Below, one piece after another: positions 25,510 to 33,796 of a DNA stretch of 64,000 nucleotides (the first letter of the stretch is position 1; each line of letters starts with the position of its first letter). The notes under the pieces are model-generated. The model did not search any database. It was not told where the DNA came from and saw only the letters and a list, made by a program, of their open reading frames with translations. The position numbers and the translations under genes were made by a program. Source of the stretch: BQJU01 sp965229635 (GTDB lineage Bacteria > Bacteroidota > Bacteroidia > Chitinophagales > Saprospiraceae); assembly GCA_965229635.1 (NCBI GenBank), contig OZ245894.1:5642001-5706000 (forward strand), written 5' to 3'.

Positions 25510-26622
25510 TTACAGGATGGTATTGACATCAGTCAGTGGCAAATCAAATGCATCGGCCACTCCTTTGTAGACTACCTGTCCATTGACCACATTCAATCCC
25601 AGCTTCAGTGGCAAATTGTCCTTACAAGCCTGCTTCCAGCCTTTACCAGCCAATTGAATGGCGTAAGGCAAAGTGGCGTTGGTCAGGGCAATGGTAGAAG
25701 TATAGGGCACCGCTCCCGGCATATTGGCTACACAATAGTGTACAACATCATCGATGATGAAAGTAGGATCGGCGTGAGTTGTTGGTTTACAGGTTTCGAT
25801 ACACCCTCCCTGATCTACGGCTACATCCACCAGTACCGTACCTGGCTGCATTTCTTTCAACATATCACGGGTGATCAGGTTTGGCGCCTTGGCCCCTGGG
25901 ATCAAAACCGCTCCGACAATCAAATCGTGATCTGTGATGTGTCTTCGAATATTGAATTCATTTGAAACCAAGGTCATCACATTAGCGGGCATTACATCAG
26001 CCAGGTAACGCAGCCGAGGCAGGCTGATGTCCATAATGGTTACCTGAGCACCCAATCCGGCAGCCATTTTGGCAGCCTGTGTACCTACAACACCACCGCC
26101 AAGTATCAAAACTTTTCCGGGCGCTACACCGGGAACGCCTCCCAATAACACGCCGCGACCCTTCAACGGCTTTTCCAGGTATTTGGCGCCTTCTTGAATG
26201 GCCATACGGCCAGCAACTTCCGACATGGGCACCAGTAGTGGAAGACTGCGATCTGGCAACTCCACCGTTTCGTAAGCCAAACAAACTGCATTGCTCTTGA
26301 TCATGGCGTGTGTCAAAGGCTCATAAGAAGCAAAGTGAAAATAGGTAAATAAGAGCTGATCAGACTTGATCAGTTCGTATTCCGGCTCGATCGGTTCTTT
26401 TACCTTCATAATCATCTCCGCCTTATCATAGGTGGCTTCAATGGTCGGTAAAATCTTTGCGCCGTTTGCCACATAGGCATCATCCGTAAAACCACTTCCT
26501 TCCCCAGCGGTTGCCTGGATGTAGACTTCGTGTCCACGCTTGGTCAATTCCAAAGCGCCAGCGGGGGTTAAGGCAACGCGGTTCTCGTTGTTTTTTATCT
26601 CCTTTGGTACGCCAATAATCAT
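25510..26622 (-). CDS. ald: Alanine dehydrogenase
   Basis: NAD-dependent reversible oxidative deamination of L-alanine to pyruvate and ammonia. It has 370 residues from ATG 26622, the standard length and N-terminus (IIGVPKEIKNNENRVALTPAG). Landmarks are the substrate Lys/Arg region MKVKEPIEPEY, the HFASYEPLT segment, the nucleotide-binding VLILGGGVVGTQAAKMAAGLG, and MLKEMQPGTVLVDVAVDQGG. Monocistronic; a TATTTTTG -7-like box lies about 45 bases upstream on the minus strand (26672-26665). Confidence 0.95.
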   Translation of the reverse strand: MIIGVPKEIKNNENRVALTPAGALELTKRGHEVYIQATAGEGSGFTDDAYVANGAKILPTIEATYDKAEMIMKVKEPIEPEYELIKSDQLLFTYFHFASYEPLTHAMIKSNAVCLAYETVELPDRSLPLLVPMSEVAGRMAIQEGAKYLEKPLKGRGVLLGGVPGVAPGKVLILGGGVVGTQAAKMAAGLGAQVTIMDISLPRLRYLADVMPANVMTLVSNEFNIRRHITDHDLIVGAVLIPGAKAPNLITRDMLKEMQPGTVLVDVAVDQGGCIETCKPTTHADPTFIIDDVVHYCVANMPGAVPYTSTIALTNATLPYAIQLAGKGWKQACKDNLPLKLGLNVVNGQVVYKGVADAFDLPLTDVNTIL

Positions 26623-26755
26623 GGTAAAAAAGTTAAAATTGGTTAGGATTAGTAAATTGCGTCGCAAAAATAGGAAAGAAAGTGCATTAATTATAGAACT
26701 TTAAAATTTGCGTACCCAGCCGTCAATTTTGACCAGGAATTATAGCCATCAACGT

Positions 26756-28066
26756 ATGTCTCTTTCGACGAAGAATCAAAAAGCAATTTTAGAAAAATTG
26801 GGCATTCCCAAGCTTAACCCCATGCAGGAAGCCGCCCGTCATGCCATCCACTCCAGCCGCGAAGTGGTGGTGCTTTCCCCAACGGGTACCGGAAAAACAC
26901 TGGCCTTCCTGTTGCCGGTCGTGGCAGAATTGGCCACAGACAGCTCAGAAGTACAAGCCTTGATTCTTGCTCCTTCTCGTGAACTGGCCATTCAGATCGA
27001 ACAGGTGGCCCGCGAAATGGGCTCTGGTCATAAGATCAATGTCGTTTACGGTGGTCGCTCCTTTTCCAAAGATAAAGTGGAATTGCAGCACGCTCCCGCC
27101 CTTTTGATTGGCACCCCGGGCAGAGTAGCCGATCACCTTCGCCGGGATACTTTTTCACCACAGCAAATCACCACGCTCGTATTGGATGAATTTGATAAAT
27201 CGCTGGAAATAGGATTCTCAAAAGAAATGAGTGAGATCATTGCGGCCTTGCCAAATCTTAACAAAAAGATCCTTACTTCTGCTACCCCAGCCGTTGAGAT
27301 TCCTGATTTTGTGGCATTGCAGGCTCCTGAGGTGATTGATTTTCTGGAGGAAGGAACGTCCAAACTGGTCATCAAATCCATTCTTTCTCCGGAAAAAGAT
27401 AAGCTAAAAACATTGGTCAATGCCCTTTGTCATATTGGAAATCAGCCGGGAATTATCTTCTGTAACTACAAGGATAGTATCCAGCGCATCAGTGATTTCC
27501 TTACGGAAAATGGCATTGCACACGGCTGTTTTTATGGGGGCATGGAACAACAAGACCGGGAGCGGGCATTGATTAAATTCCGGAACGGCACCCACCAATT
27601 GTTGCTTGCCACCGATCTGGCCGCCCGAGGCATTGACATTCCTGAACTGGGTTTTATCCTGCATTATCAATTGCCGCATCGCAGTGAGGAATTTACGCAT
27701 CGCAATGGCCGTACCGCACGGGTTAATGAAGGCGGAACGGCCTTTGTCTTACATTGGGAAATGGAATCGCTACCCGATTTTATTAAGGTTGATGGAATTG
27801 AACAACTGGAACCCGCTCCTACTCCTCTCCCCTCGCCCTGGCGCACTATCTTTTTCTCGGGTGGCAGAAAAGACAAGATTTCCAAGGGTGATATTGCGGG
27901 TTTGTGTATGAAGGAAGGAAACCTTGACAAGGACGACCTGGGTGTAATAGAACTCAAACAGGACTGTGCCTTTGCCGCCGTGAAAGCTGAGAAGGTCTCC
28001 GGTTTACTCAAGAAGATTAATAATAGCAAGCTGAAAAAGAAGAAGGTGAGAGTGGTATTAGTCTAA
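26756..28066 (+). CDS. DEAD-box RNA helicase, DbpA-like
   Basis: A 436-residue ATP-dependent RNA helicase. Motif I is SPTGTGKT (41-48), motif II is DEFD (144-147) in place of DEAD, motif III is SAT (175-177), and motif VI is HRNGRTAR. The C-terminal ~75 residues match the DbpA RNA-binding (RRM-like) domain. Its ending KLKKKKVRVVLV suggests 23S rRNA / large-subunit assembly as in DbpA. ATG 26756 is chosen because the longer TTG-initiated frame adds unrelated residues. It is divergent from ald and followed by a repeat island. Confidence 0.9.
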   Translation: MSLSTKNQKAILEKLGIPKLNPMQEAARHAIHSSREVVVLSPTGTGKTLAFLLPVVAELATDSSEVQALILAPSRELAIQIEQVAREMGSGHKINVVYGGRSFSKDKVELQHAPALLIGTPGRVADHLRRDTFSPQQITTLVLDEFDKSLEIGFSKEMSEIIAALPNLNKKILTSATPAVEIPDFVALQAPEVIDFLEEGTSKLVIKSILSPEKDKLKTLVNALCHIGNQPGIIFCNYKDSIQRISDFLTENGIAHGCFYGGMEQQDRERALIKFRNGTHQLLLATDLAARGIDIPELGFILHYQLPHRSEEFTHRNGRTARVNEGGTAFVLHWEMESLPDFIKVDGIEQLEPAPTPLPSPWRTIFFSGGRKDKISKGDIAGLCMKEGNLDKDDLGVIELKQDCAFAAVKAEKVSGLLKKINNSKLKKKKVRVVLV

Positions 28067-28135
28067 TTAATTAGGATGAACAAAAATTGCTTTCGTAGAA
28101 ACTTTACAGTTTCCACAAATGGCTTGACCAAATAC

Positions 28136-28287
28136 TTCACGGCACGGAGAGACGCAAAGACGCGAAGAATTTTCTTGGAACCTATTCGGTTCCTTCAAAT
28201 GGGCCTATTTGATATTGACTTTTTCTGGACAGGATTTACAGGATTTACAGGATTTTTTCTGGATGAAAAACTTCATTTTTCACCGCA
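28136..28287. repeat. Direct repeat A (152 bp)
   Basis: Begins TTCACGGCACGGAGAGACGC and ends TTCACCGCA. It contains the hairpin GGAACC/GGTTCC, a triplicated ACAGGATTT-type unit, and a terminal TGAAAAA/TTTTTCA hairpin with loop CTTCA. It is largely identical to the copy at 28700. Confidence 0.75.
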
Positions 28288-28388
28288 GAATGAAAGCTGA
28301 ACACACTCACTGGCCATCTAAACTGCCAGAAAAGGTTCTCCATTTTGCAGCCCTTAATCGGCCTTAGCTGGCCTAGTGAAGAAGGGCT

Positions 28389-28603
28389 TCAAAAGCCGTT
28401 AAAAAGGGTAAACTGTTTGAGCCAAATCCGTGATTTGATCTGGCAAAAATGATCAATAGTTCCTGTAATCAAGCCTAAAAATCAGCACATTGAGGCGAGT
28501 TTTTACCGTTTAGGCTTTTGGAGTCCTTCGCAGCGTTAAGGGCCAGGTACAGCCTTGGGTTTTTCTGCCTTTTGGGCCAAGCCAAAAGGCACCGCCGGAG
28601 GCA
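28389..28603 (+). repeat. Dispersed structured repeat, long copy 2
   Basis: A 215-base segment homologous to the minus strand of 7828-8040. The 3' hairpin at 28567-28590 has arms GCCTTTTGG/CCAAAAGGC around loop GCCAAG. An upstream 9-bp pairing AAGCCTAAA/TTTAGGCTT (near 28471 and 28509) is present here but not conserved in the other copy. Confidence 0.7.
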
Positions 28604-28699
28604 ATTTCAATATAATTAAGCATGAAAAATTGATCTAAATTCTACTACAAGTTTCTTCTTGAAAACTCAGCGAACTATGACCTAGTATTCAGAAAATGT

Positions 28700-28850
28700 T
28701 TCACGGCACGGAGAGACGCAAAGTGCGCAAAGAATTTTCTTGGAACCTATTCGGTTCCTGCAAAAGGGCCTACTTGATGTTGACTTTTTAAAGACAAGAT
28801 GAACAGGATTTACAAGATTTTTTTGGTGAAAAATGAAGTTTTTCACCGCA
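28700..28850. repeat. Direct repeat B (151 bp)
   Basis: Second copy of the 28136 repeat, same orientation, 413 bases after the end of copy A. Its terminal hairpin is GGTGAAAAA/TTTTTCACC, and its loop TGAAG is the reverse complement of the loop in copy A. Confidence 0.75.
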
Positions 28851-28858
28851 AATCACAT

Positions 28859-29692
28859 TTAATCCTCCAGAAAAATATCCTCCCGCAACTGCGGAATAAC
28901 CCCTTTGCTCTTCGCTTCTTCAAATAAATGCTGAACCGCTACCCTACCCTTTTGGCCAAGATGGCGGGTGTAATCATTCACATACAACCCAATGTGCTGC
29001 ATCATCACCTTGTCGTCCATTTCCTGGGCGTGGGGGCGGACGTAAGCCATTGTTTGTTCCGGATTGTCCAGCGCAAAGGCAACGCTGCGTTGCATCACCC
29101 GGTCGATGGTTTGACGGACCTCTTCCGGCAGACCTCGCTTCACCACAATGCCGCCCAAAGGAATCGGTAAGCGGGTGTTGTCTTCCCAGTATTCTCCCAG
29201 GTCGATGAGTTTGATCAATCCCTTATCCTGATAAGTAAAGCGGTTTTCGTGGATGATCAGTCCAGCATCTACTTCCCCCTTTAGTACGGCATTTTCAATA
29301 TCGGAAAAAAGCATTTCTTCCTTATTGGTGGCATTGGGAAAAGCGAGACTGAGCAGGAAATTGGCAGTGGTATAACGACCGGGAATCGCAATTTTTCCCT
29401 GATTGATCTGGGCTACCGTTAAAGGTGCTTTTGCAATCAATAGTGGTCCGCAATTGTTACCTAGTGCGCTACCTCCGTTCAACAACTGGTATTGATCCTG
29501 GAGGTACGCATACGCGTGATAGCTCAGTTTGGTAATATCCAGATCTCCCTTAAAGGCCCGTTGATTGAGTTCTTCCACATCAGCCAGGAGCACGTCAAAG
29601 GCCAGGCCTTCCGTATCAATTTTTCCGTGAACCATCCCGTCAAAGATGAAGGTGTCGTTGGGACAGGGAGAAAAGCCAAGTGATAATTTCAT
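28859..29692 (-). CDS. mqnD: 1,4-dihydroxy-6-naphthoate synthase
   Basis: Converts cyclic de-hypoxanthine futalosine to 1,4-dihydroxy-6-naphthoate in the futalosine route to menaquinone. It has 277 residues, a periplasmic-binding-protein-like fold without a signal peptide. The family pieces are present: LGFSPCPNDTFIFDGMVHG at the N-terminus, ADVEELNQRAFKGDLDITKLSYHAY, ALGNNCGPLL, and GLIIHENRFTYQDKGL. It indicates that the organism makes menaquinone by the alternative pathway. The upstream edge abuts the divergent pseudouridine synthase. Confidence 0.95.
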   Translation of the reverse strand: MKLSLGFSPCPNDTFIFDGMVHGKIDTEGLAFDVLLADVEELNQRAFKGDLDITKLSYHAYAYLQDQYQLLNGGSALGNNCGPLLIAKAPLTVAQINQGKIAIPGRYTTANFLLSLAFPNATNKEEMLFSDIENAVLKGEVDAGLIIHENRFTYQDKGLIKLIDLGEYWEDNTRLPIPLGGIVVKRGLPEEVRQTIDRVMQRSVAFALDNPEQTMAYVRPHAQEMDDKVMMQHIGLYVNDYTRHLGQKGRVAVQHLFEEAKSKGVIPQLREDIFLED

Positions 29693-29699
29693 ACATTTG
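29692..29699 (+). promoter_or_regulatory. Candidate -7 box (TACATTTG)
   Basis: TAnnTTTG match 37 bases before the pseudouridine-synthase ATG, overlapping the first base of mqnD on the other strand. No clear -33 element. Confidence 0.3.
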
Positions 29700-29736
29700 C
29701 GATTGATAGACCAGGAATCAGTATATTAATAATGAC

Positions 29737-30441
29737 ATGGACAATATTCAGGTATTATTTGAAGACAACCATCTTATAGCCATCAACAAACCTGCTGGCT
29801 GGCTGGTTCAAGGCGATGCTACCGGCGACGCCACTGCTGCCGATTGGGTAAAGGGCTACATCAAGGAACGTTATAAGAAACCAGGCGATGTGTTCCTGGG
29901 CATCATCCACCGACTGGACCGCCCGGTGAGCGGCGTGGTGGTCTTTGCCCGTACAACTAAGGCCCTGACCCGCATGAATCAGCTGTTTAAGGAACGCAAT
30001 ATAGATAAAAAATACTGGGCCATCACCGGTGAACGACCCAACCCGCTGGAAGGTGACTTGAAGCACTTTTTGTTTAAGGACAAATCCAGAAATAAAGCGA
30101 CAGCGCTGGATCAAATCAGCAAGCGTCATCCCGATGCCAAAGAATCAAAATTGAGTTACAAGCTCATTGGGGAAATTGGTGATCATCATTTGCTGGAGGT
30201 GCATCCGATCACGGGTCGCCCGCACCAGATCCGGGTACAATTATCCAAAATGGGCTGGCCTATCCGCGGAGACCTGAAATACGGATTTTCCAACGCCAAT
30301 CTGGATGGCTCCATCTGCCTGCACTGTCGAACTTTGAGTTTTGTTCACCCGGTCAAGAAAGAACCGGTGACCATCACCGCCGATCCCCCGGAGTTGGATA
30401 GCTGGCGGTTGTTTGAAGGCCTAATCAATGAAGGATTGTGA
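29737..30441 (+). CDS. RluA-family pseudouridine synthase
   Basis: Isomerises uridine to pseudouridine in rRNA or tRNA. A 234-residue single catalytic domain without an S4 domain, as in RluA/TruC-like members. The catalytic Asp motif is IIHRLDRPVSGVVVFA (about residues 55-70, Asp in HRLDR). The other family blocks are INKPAGWLVQ near the N-terminus and HPITGRPHQIRVQL (about 152-165). The exact target position cannot be assigned. Confidence 0.93.
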   Translation: MDNIQVLFEDNHLIAINKPAGWLVQGDATGDATAADWVKGYIKERYKKPGDVFLGIIHRLDRPVSGVVVFARTTKALTRMNQLFKERNIDKKYWAITGERPNPLEGDLKHFLFKDKSRNKATALDQISKRHPDAKESKLSYKLIGEIGDHHLLEVHPITGRPHQIRVQLSKMGWPIRGDLKYGFSNANLDGSICLHCRTLSFVHPVKKEPVTITADPPELDSWRLFEGLINEGL

Positions 30442-30445
30442 TAAT

Positions 30446-30476
30446 AAAATGGAGTGCAAGATTTGCACTCCATTTT
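30446..30476. terminator. Bidirectional terminator
   Basis: Perfect 14-bp stem AAAATGGAGTGCAA/TTGCACTCCATTTT with a 3-base loop between two convergent genes, followed by ATTTTTT. Confidence 0.85.
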
Positions 30477-30489
30477 ATTTTTTACTGAT

Positions 30490-33321
30490 CTATTGCTTGA
30501 TCACCTTTGCTGCGTAGGTCGTTTTGGCATCCTGTAAGCGTAGCCAATACATACCGGCAGCCAGGTTGGTGAGGTCAACTTGTTCAACTCCGGTACTTTG
30601 TGTCAAAGTAACAGTTTTTACTAATTTCCCAGTAGCATCAAACACCTGCAAAGCAGTGTTATTACTCTGCAAAAGTGGAAGTTGCAGGTCAAGCAAACCT
30701 TTGGTGGGGTTAGGTTGCAACGCCAACGGTTGGTATGCAAGTGGATCATTTGTATTCACAACCGTGAGCGCAACTTCCGTCAGCGGACTGATACATTCCA
30801 CATCGGCCTGCTTAATTTCCCAATTGAAGAAATAGTAGTAGCGATCCGATCCCAGGTTGGAATCATTGATTGACAATACGCCGTCCACCACGTAGGGATA
30901 ATTAACATTCTGGCTTGCACGACGGAATCGAGGGCTCGCGAAGCCAAAATTAGTTTGATTACTTTCTGTGTTGGTGGTCAGATACAAATCTGTACCTGGT
31001 TCTACATCAAAATCCAGATTGATCACATGCTCACCTTCAGTGAGATCAACCTCCCTGCTTTGTAGTACAGTGCCATCAGCAGTTTGCAATTCAATGATTC
31101 TCGGTCCCGCCTGATCAGTAGATACTGTTACCGTTCTCAGGTTAAACGAAGCGAAGCAATCAAAGATCACTGCCCCATTGTACTGGTTACCGCTATAATT
31201 ATTTCCGGCGTGTTCCAACATTCCGGTCACCGCCGAAGCTCCAGGATATACTTCCACATTTTGGGCGTAGAAAATGGTATCGCCAGCTACGGGAGTGATC
31301 AGGGTATTGCCTTCGGCAAATGGTTCCTCGGCATCCGGACTTTCGTACCAGTATACATTGCTACCAGTTACGGCCAGTTCGGCCTGCCCATCGGCATAGG
31401 CAGCCAATTCAATTTCCGGCGCATCAGCCGGCAGTACATTAACCGAAATAGCCGTTGAAGTAAAGGCAGCACATTGTCCCTGGGTGGTTACCGTATAATC
31501 ACCTGGTTCGCTTACGGTAATGATTTGCGTGGATTCTCCATTCGACCAGCTGTATTCAGTGGCCTCCGAAGCTTCCAGCATTACCGAACCTCCCGCACAG
31601 AAAACGGTATCACCCAATGCTACCAGACTCGGTGTTTCATCGGGATCAACAACGATGGAGATGCTGGTGGAGATTCCAAAACATGCCGATTCATCTGTTA
31701 CTGTTACATTGTAACTGCCCTGCTCGCCAACGGCAATGGTCTGGGTGGTTTCACCATTGCTCCAGCTGTAGTTGAACCCTTCCGGTGCGGTTAAAATCAC
31801 GGATTCGCCTGAACAAATGGTGGTAGGACCATCTACAGTAACCGAAACCTGGGGAGAAATACAATTTCCTTCAATCACGGTCATAAACTGGTTGACCTCC
31901 AGATCATAAAAGCGGTCTTCGGTACCACTTGGCCACTTGATCACCATGGAATCAATTGCCGTAAGGTCTCCCAAACCAAAATGCTGGGACATAGAATTCA
32001 TGATGCCATAGCTTTCGCCGGAACGCACCTCACGGGTTTGAATGCCATTTTCACCATAGTAGATATTGATTCTTGCACCAATTCCATTGCGGTTACTCTC
32101 CTGCCCCATCAAACGAACCGTGAGGAAGTTGTATCCACTGGCTCCGTCATTTTGCCAGAGCACATCGTCAATGTTACTTGGAGTGGTGTAAATTTGGCCA
32201 TAGCCTCCATAAATATCCAGGAATCCATCGTTGTTCAAATCGCCAATGGCGTAAGACTCCATATCGTTATTGTTAAAAATATCGGTTACCTGCGTAAAGG
32301 TCTTATCGCCATTGTTGCGGAAGAGATAGTCTTGTGATCCGGCTACCAGAATATCCACATAACCGTCATTGTCAAAATCTCTCATGACTCCCTGAATCGG
32401 CAATCCACCAACTGAAATACCGCTACCGGCGGTGATGTCCGTAAAGTGACCGGTACCATCATTTTCGAGCAGCATACTCGGTACATCATGGTTGGTAATG
32501 AAACAGTCAAAATCGCCGTCATTGTCGATATCCTGAAAGTCAGCGGTCCAGGATTGTGCGCCAATTTTGAGGTTATAAAGTTCGGAAGCTTCTACGTAGA
32601 CACCGTTGCCAGTATTAACAAACAAAGCATTAATCCGGCGAGGATCGGTGGGGTCATTAACTCCCTGACGGCATTTGGCGATATACAGATCAATATCTCC
32701 GTCATTGTCAAAATCAGTCCAGATACTACCGTAGTTTCCGGAGTTGTCTGAAGCCGGAACGGTTGCCATGTCAATCCATTCATTAGCCTCCACCAGATTG
32801 CCGAGGCTGTCGTTTCTCCAGATACGGCTTTCCCCGTCATCGTGGCAGGCAAAATAATCCAGAAAGCCATCATTATTGATATCGGCCAGGTTAGAGCCTT
32901 GTACAAACAGGCCTGCACCGGGTAGTTCGCTCATTTCATGAGCGGTTCCTTCGTTGATGGCACGCACATATTTTACACCATCGTAGCGGCCACCGGTCAG
33001 CACATCGTTGTAGCCGTCATTGTCTACATCTGCCACACACATGCTCCATTGGCTTTGATCTGAAACAGCCCCAAATACATAGTTGGTAAATTGCTCAGAA
33101 TCTGATTGCTGGTATTCGATCTCCAAGCTGCGCCCCTGTGAAAGGCGGACAATATCATCTAATCCATCAGCATTCATATCGGCTACCGCAATCGCCACAC
33201 CACTGTGGGTACTTGGATGGCCCAAACGGTCATTGGCGTTGGTAAAACTGATTTGGGCACTTATCGATCCACCGAAAAGCACTATTAATGAGAGTAATAA
33301 AAGGGTATATTTTTTAGTCAT
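30490..33321 (-). CDS. T9SS-secreted FG-GAP/ASPIC repeat protein
   Basis: A 943-residue exported protein. In order: signal peptide (about 1-22); an FG-GAP/VCBS beta-propeller with at least seven Ca-binding-like DxDxDG loops (DMNADGLDD, DVDNDGYND, DFDNDGDID and others; about 35-390); an ASPIC/UnbV domain (about 415-480); two Ig/PKD-like modules around SWSNGETTQTI and SWSNGESTQII (about 490-640); and a beta-sandwich region. A C-terminal type A sorting domain ends it (about 865-943; LQPNPTKGLLDL, then AAGMYWLRLQD). It is secreted by the type IX system and probably attached to the cell surface. The ligand is unknown. Confidence 0.88.
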   Translation of the reverse strand: MTKKYTLLLLSLIVLFGGSISAQISFTNANDRLGHPSTHSGVAIAVADMNADGLDDIVRLSQGRSLEIEYQQSDSEQFTNYVFGAVSDQSQWSMCVADVDNDGYNDVLTGGRYDGVKYVRAINEGTAHEMSELPGAGLFVQGSNLADINNDGFLDYFACHDDGESRIWRNDSLGNLVEANEWIDMATVPASDNSGNYGSIWTDFDNDGDIDLYIAKCRQGVNDPTDPRRINALFVNTGNGVYVEASELYNLKIGAQSWTADFQDIDNDGDFDCFITNHDVPSMLLENDGTGHFTDITAGSGISVGGLPIQGVMRDFDNDGYVDILVAGSQDYLFRNNGDKTFTQVTDIFNNNDMESYAIGDLNNDGFLDIYGGYGQIYTTPSNIDDVLWQNDGASGYNFLTVRLMGQESNRNGIGARINIYYGENGIQTREVRSGESYGIMNSMSQHFGLGDLTAIDSMVIKWPSGTEDRFYDLEVNQFMTVIEGNCISPQVSVTVDGPTTICSGESVILTAPEGFNYSWSNGETTQTIAVGEQGSYNVTVTDESACFGISTSISIVVDPDETPSLVALGDTVFCAGGSVMLEASEATEYSWSNGESTQIITVSEPGDYTVTTQGQCAAFTSTAISVNVLPADAPEIELAAYADGQAELAVTGSNVYWYESPDAEEPFAEGNTLITPVAGDTIFYAQNVEVYPGASAVTGMLEHAGNNYSGNQYNGAVIFDCFASFNLRTVTVSTDQAGPRIIELQTADGTVLQSREVDLTEGEHVINLDFDVEPGTDLYLTTNTESNQTNFGFASPRFRRASQNVNYPYVVDGVLSINDSNLGSDRYYYFFNWEIKQADVECISPLTEVALTVVNTNDPLAYQPLALQPNPTKGLLDLQLPLLQSNNTALQVFDATGKLVKTVTLTQSTGVEQVDLTNLAAGMYWLRLQDAKTTYAAKVIKQ

Positions 33322-33796
33322 AAGTAGATAAATTTAATAAAGCACTCAAAATACTATGCCCGCTGCGAGTGACCAAATGCGATTGCAAAAAGGTAACCTG
33401 GCAGTCAGATTTTTTATTGAAAAAATTTGCATCTGTTCTCAGCCGGTAAAGGTAGCCAAAAAACAATGCGATTCCGACCAAAAATCAGTAAAGATTTCGG
33501 ATTAAAATCGGGGCTTTGGCTTGTAACTGCGAACGATTCCGAAACAAAACTTCCATCTCCAATGTTAACTTAATGTAAATTCAAGTTTAATTCACCGTTA
33601 AAAAAAGCTTGACTTTTCCAGCAATTTGACGTACTTTTATACTTGCAAAAGGCCTTATGTGGCCCCAATGTTTCCTGTAAATCCCCCTATTACAGGCATT
33701 TAATCAACCGGGGTATTTTTTTGAATGGGCTTTCGCCAATGTTAACTCAACATTAAGCGACTTTACAATTCCCTTTTAAAGACTTACCAAAAATGA
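33322..33796. other. Divergent intergenic region with leader structures
   Basis: About 475 bases between two divergent genes. CCAATGTTAACT occurs twice (33559-33570, 33736-33747). A 7-bp hairpin CCTGTAA/TTACAGG (33674-33696) has a C-rich loop that could alternatively pair with GGGG at 33710-33713, just before a T7 run. It is a possible leader of the protease gene. No gene seen. Confidence 0.4.

Larger units (their letters stand above)
28067..28858. other. Repeat island
   Basis: About 790 bases with no credible gene. Two direct 152-base repeats (28136-28287 and 28700-28850) flank one long copy of the dispersed structured element (28389-28603). A 74-codon frame at 28076-28300 runs through the first repeat and is judged spurious. 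Confidence 0.65.

Noticed and set aside
28076..28300. 74-codon plus-strand frame (FTARRDAKTRR..., GFTGFTGFF)
   Set aside because: It lies in the 152-bp direct repeat and its peptide repeats mirror the DNA ACAGGATTT units. The second repeat copy has no equivalent frame.
28389..28603. CRISPR array
   Set aside because: Repeats are few, long, not evenly spaced and partly inverted; no spacers or cas genes are present.
30490..33321. Reading the DxDxDG repeats as an RTX toxin
   Set aside because: The loops are spaced as FG-GAP propeller blades and are followed by ASPIC/UnbV and a T9SS sorting domain. No GGxGxDxUx nonapeptide series.
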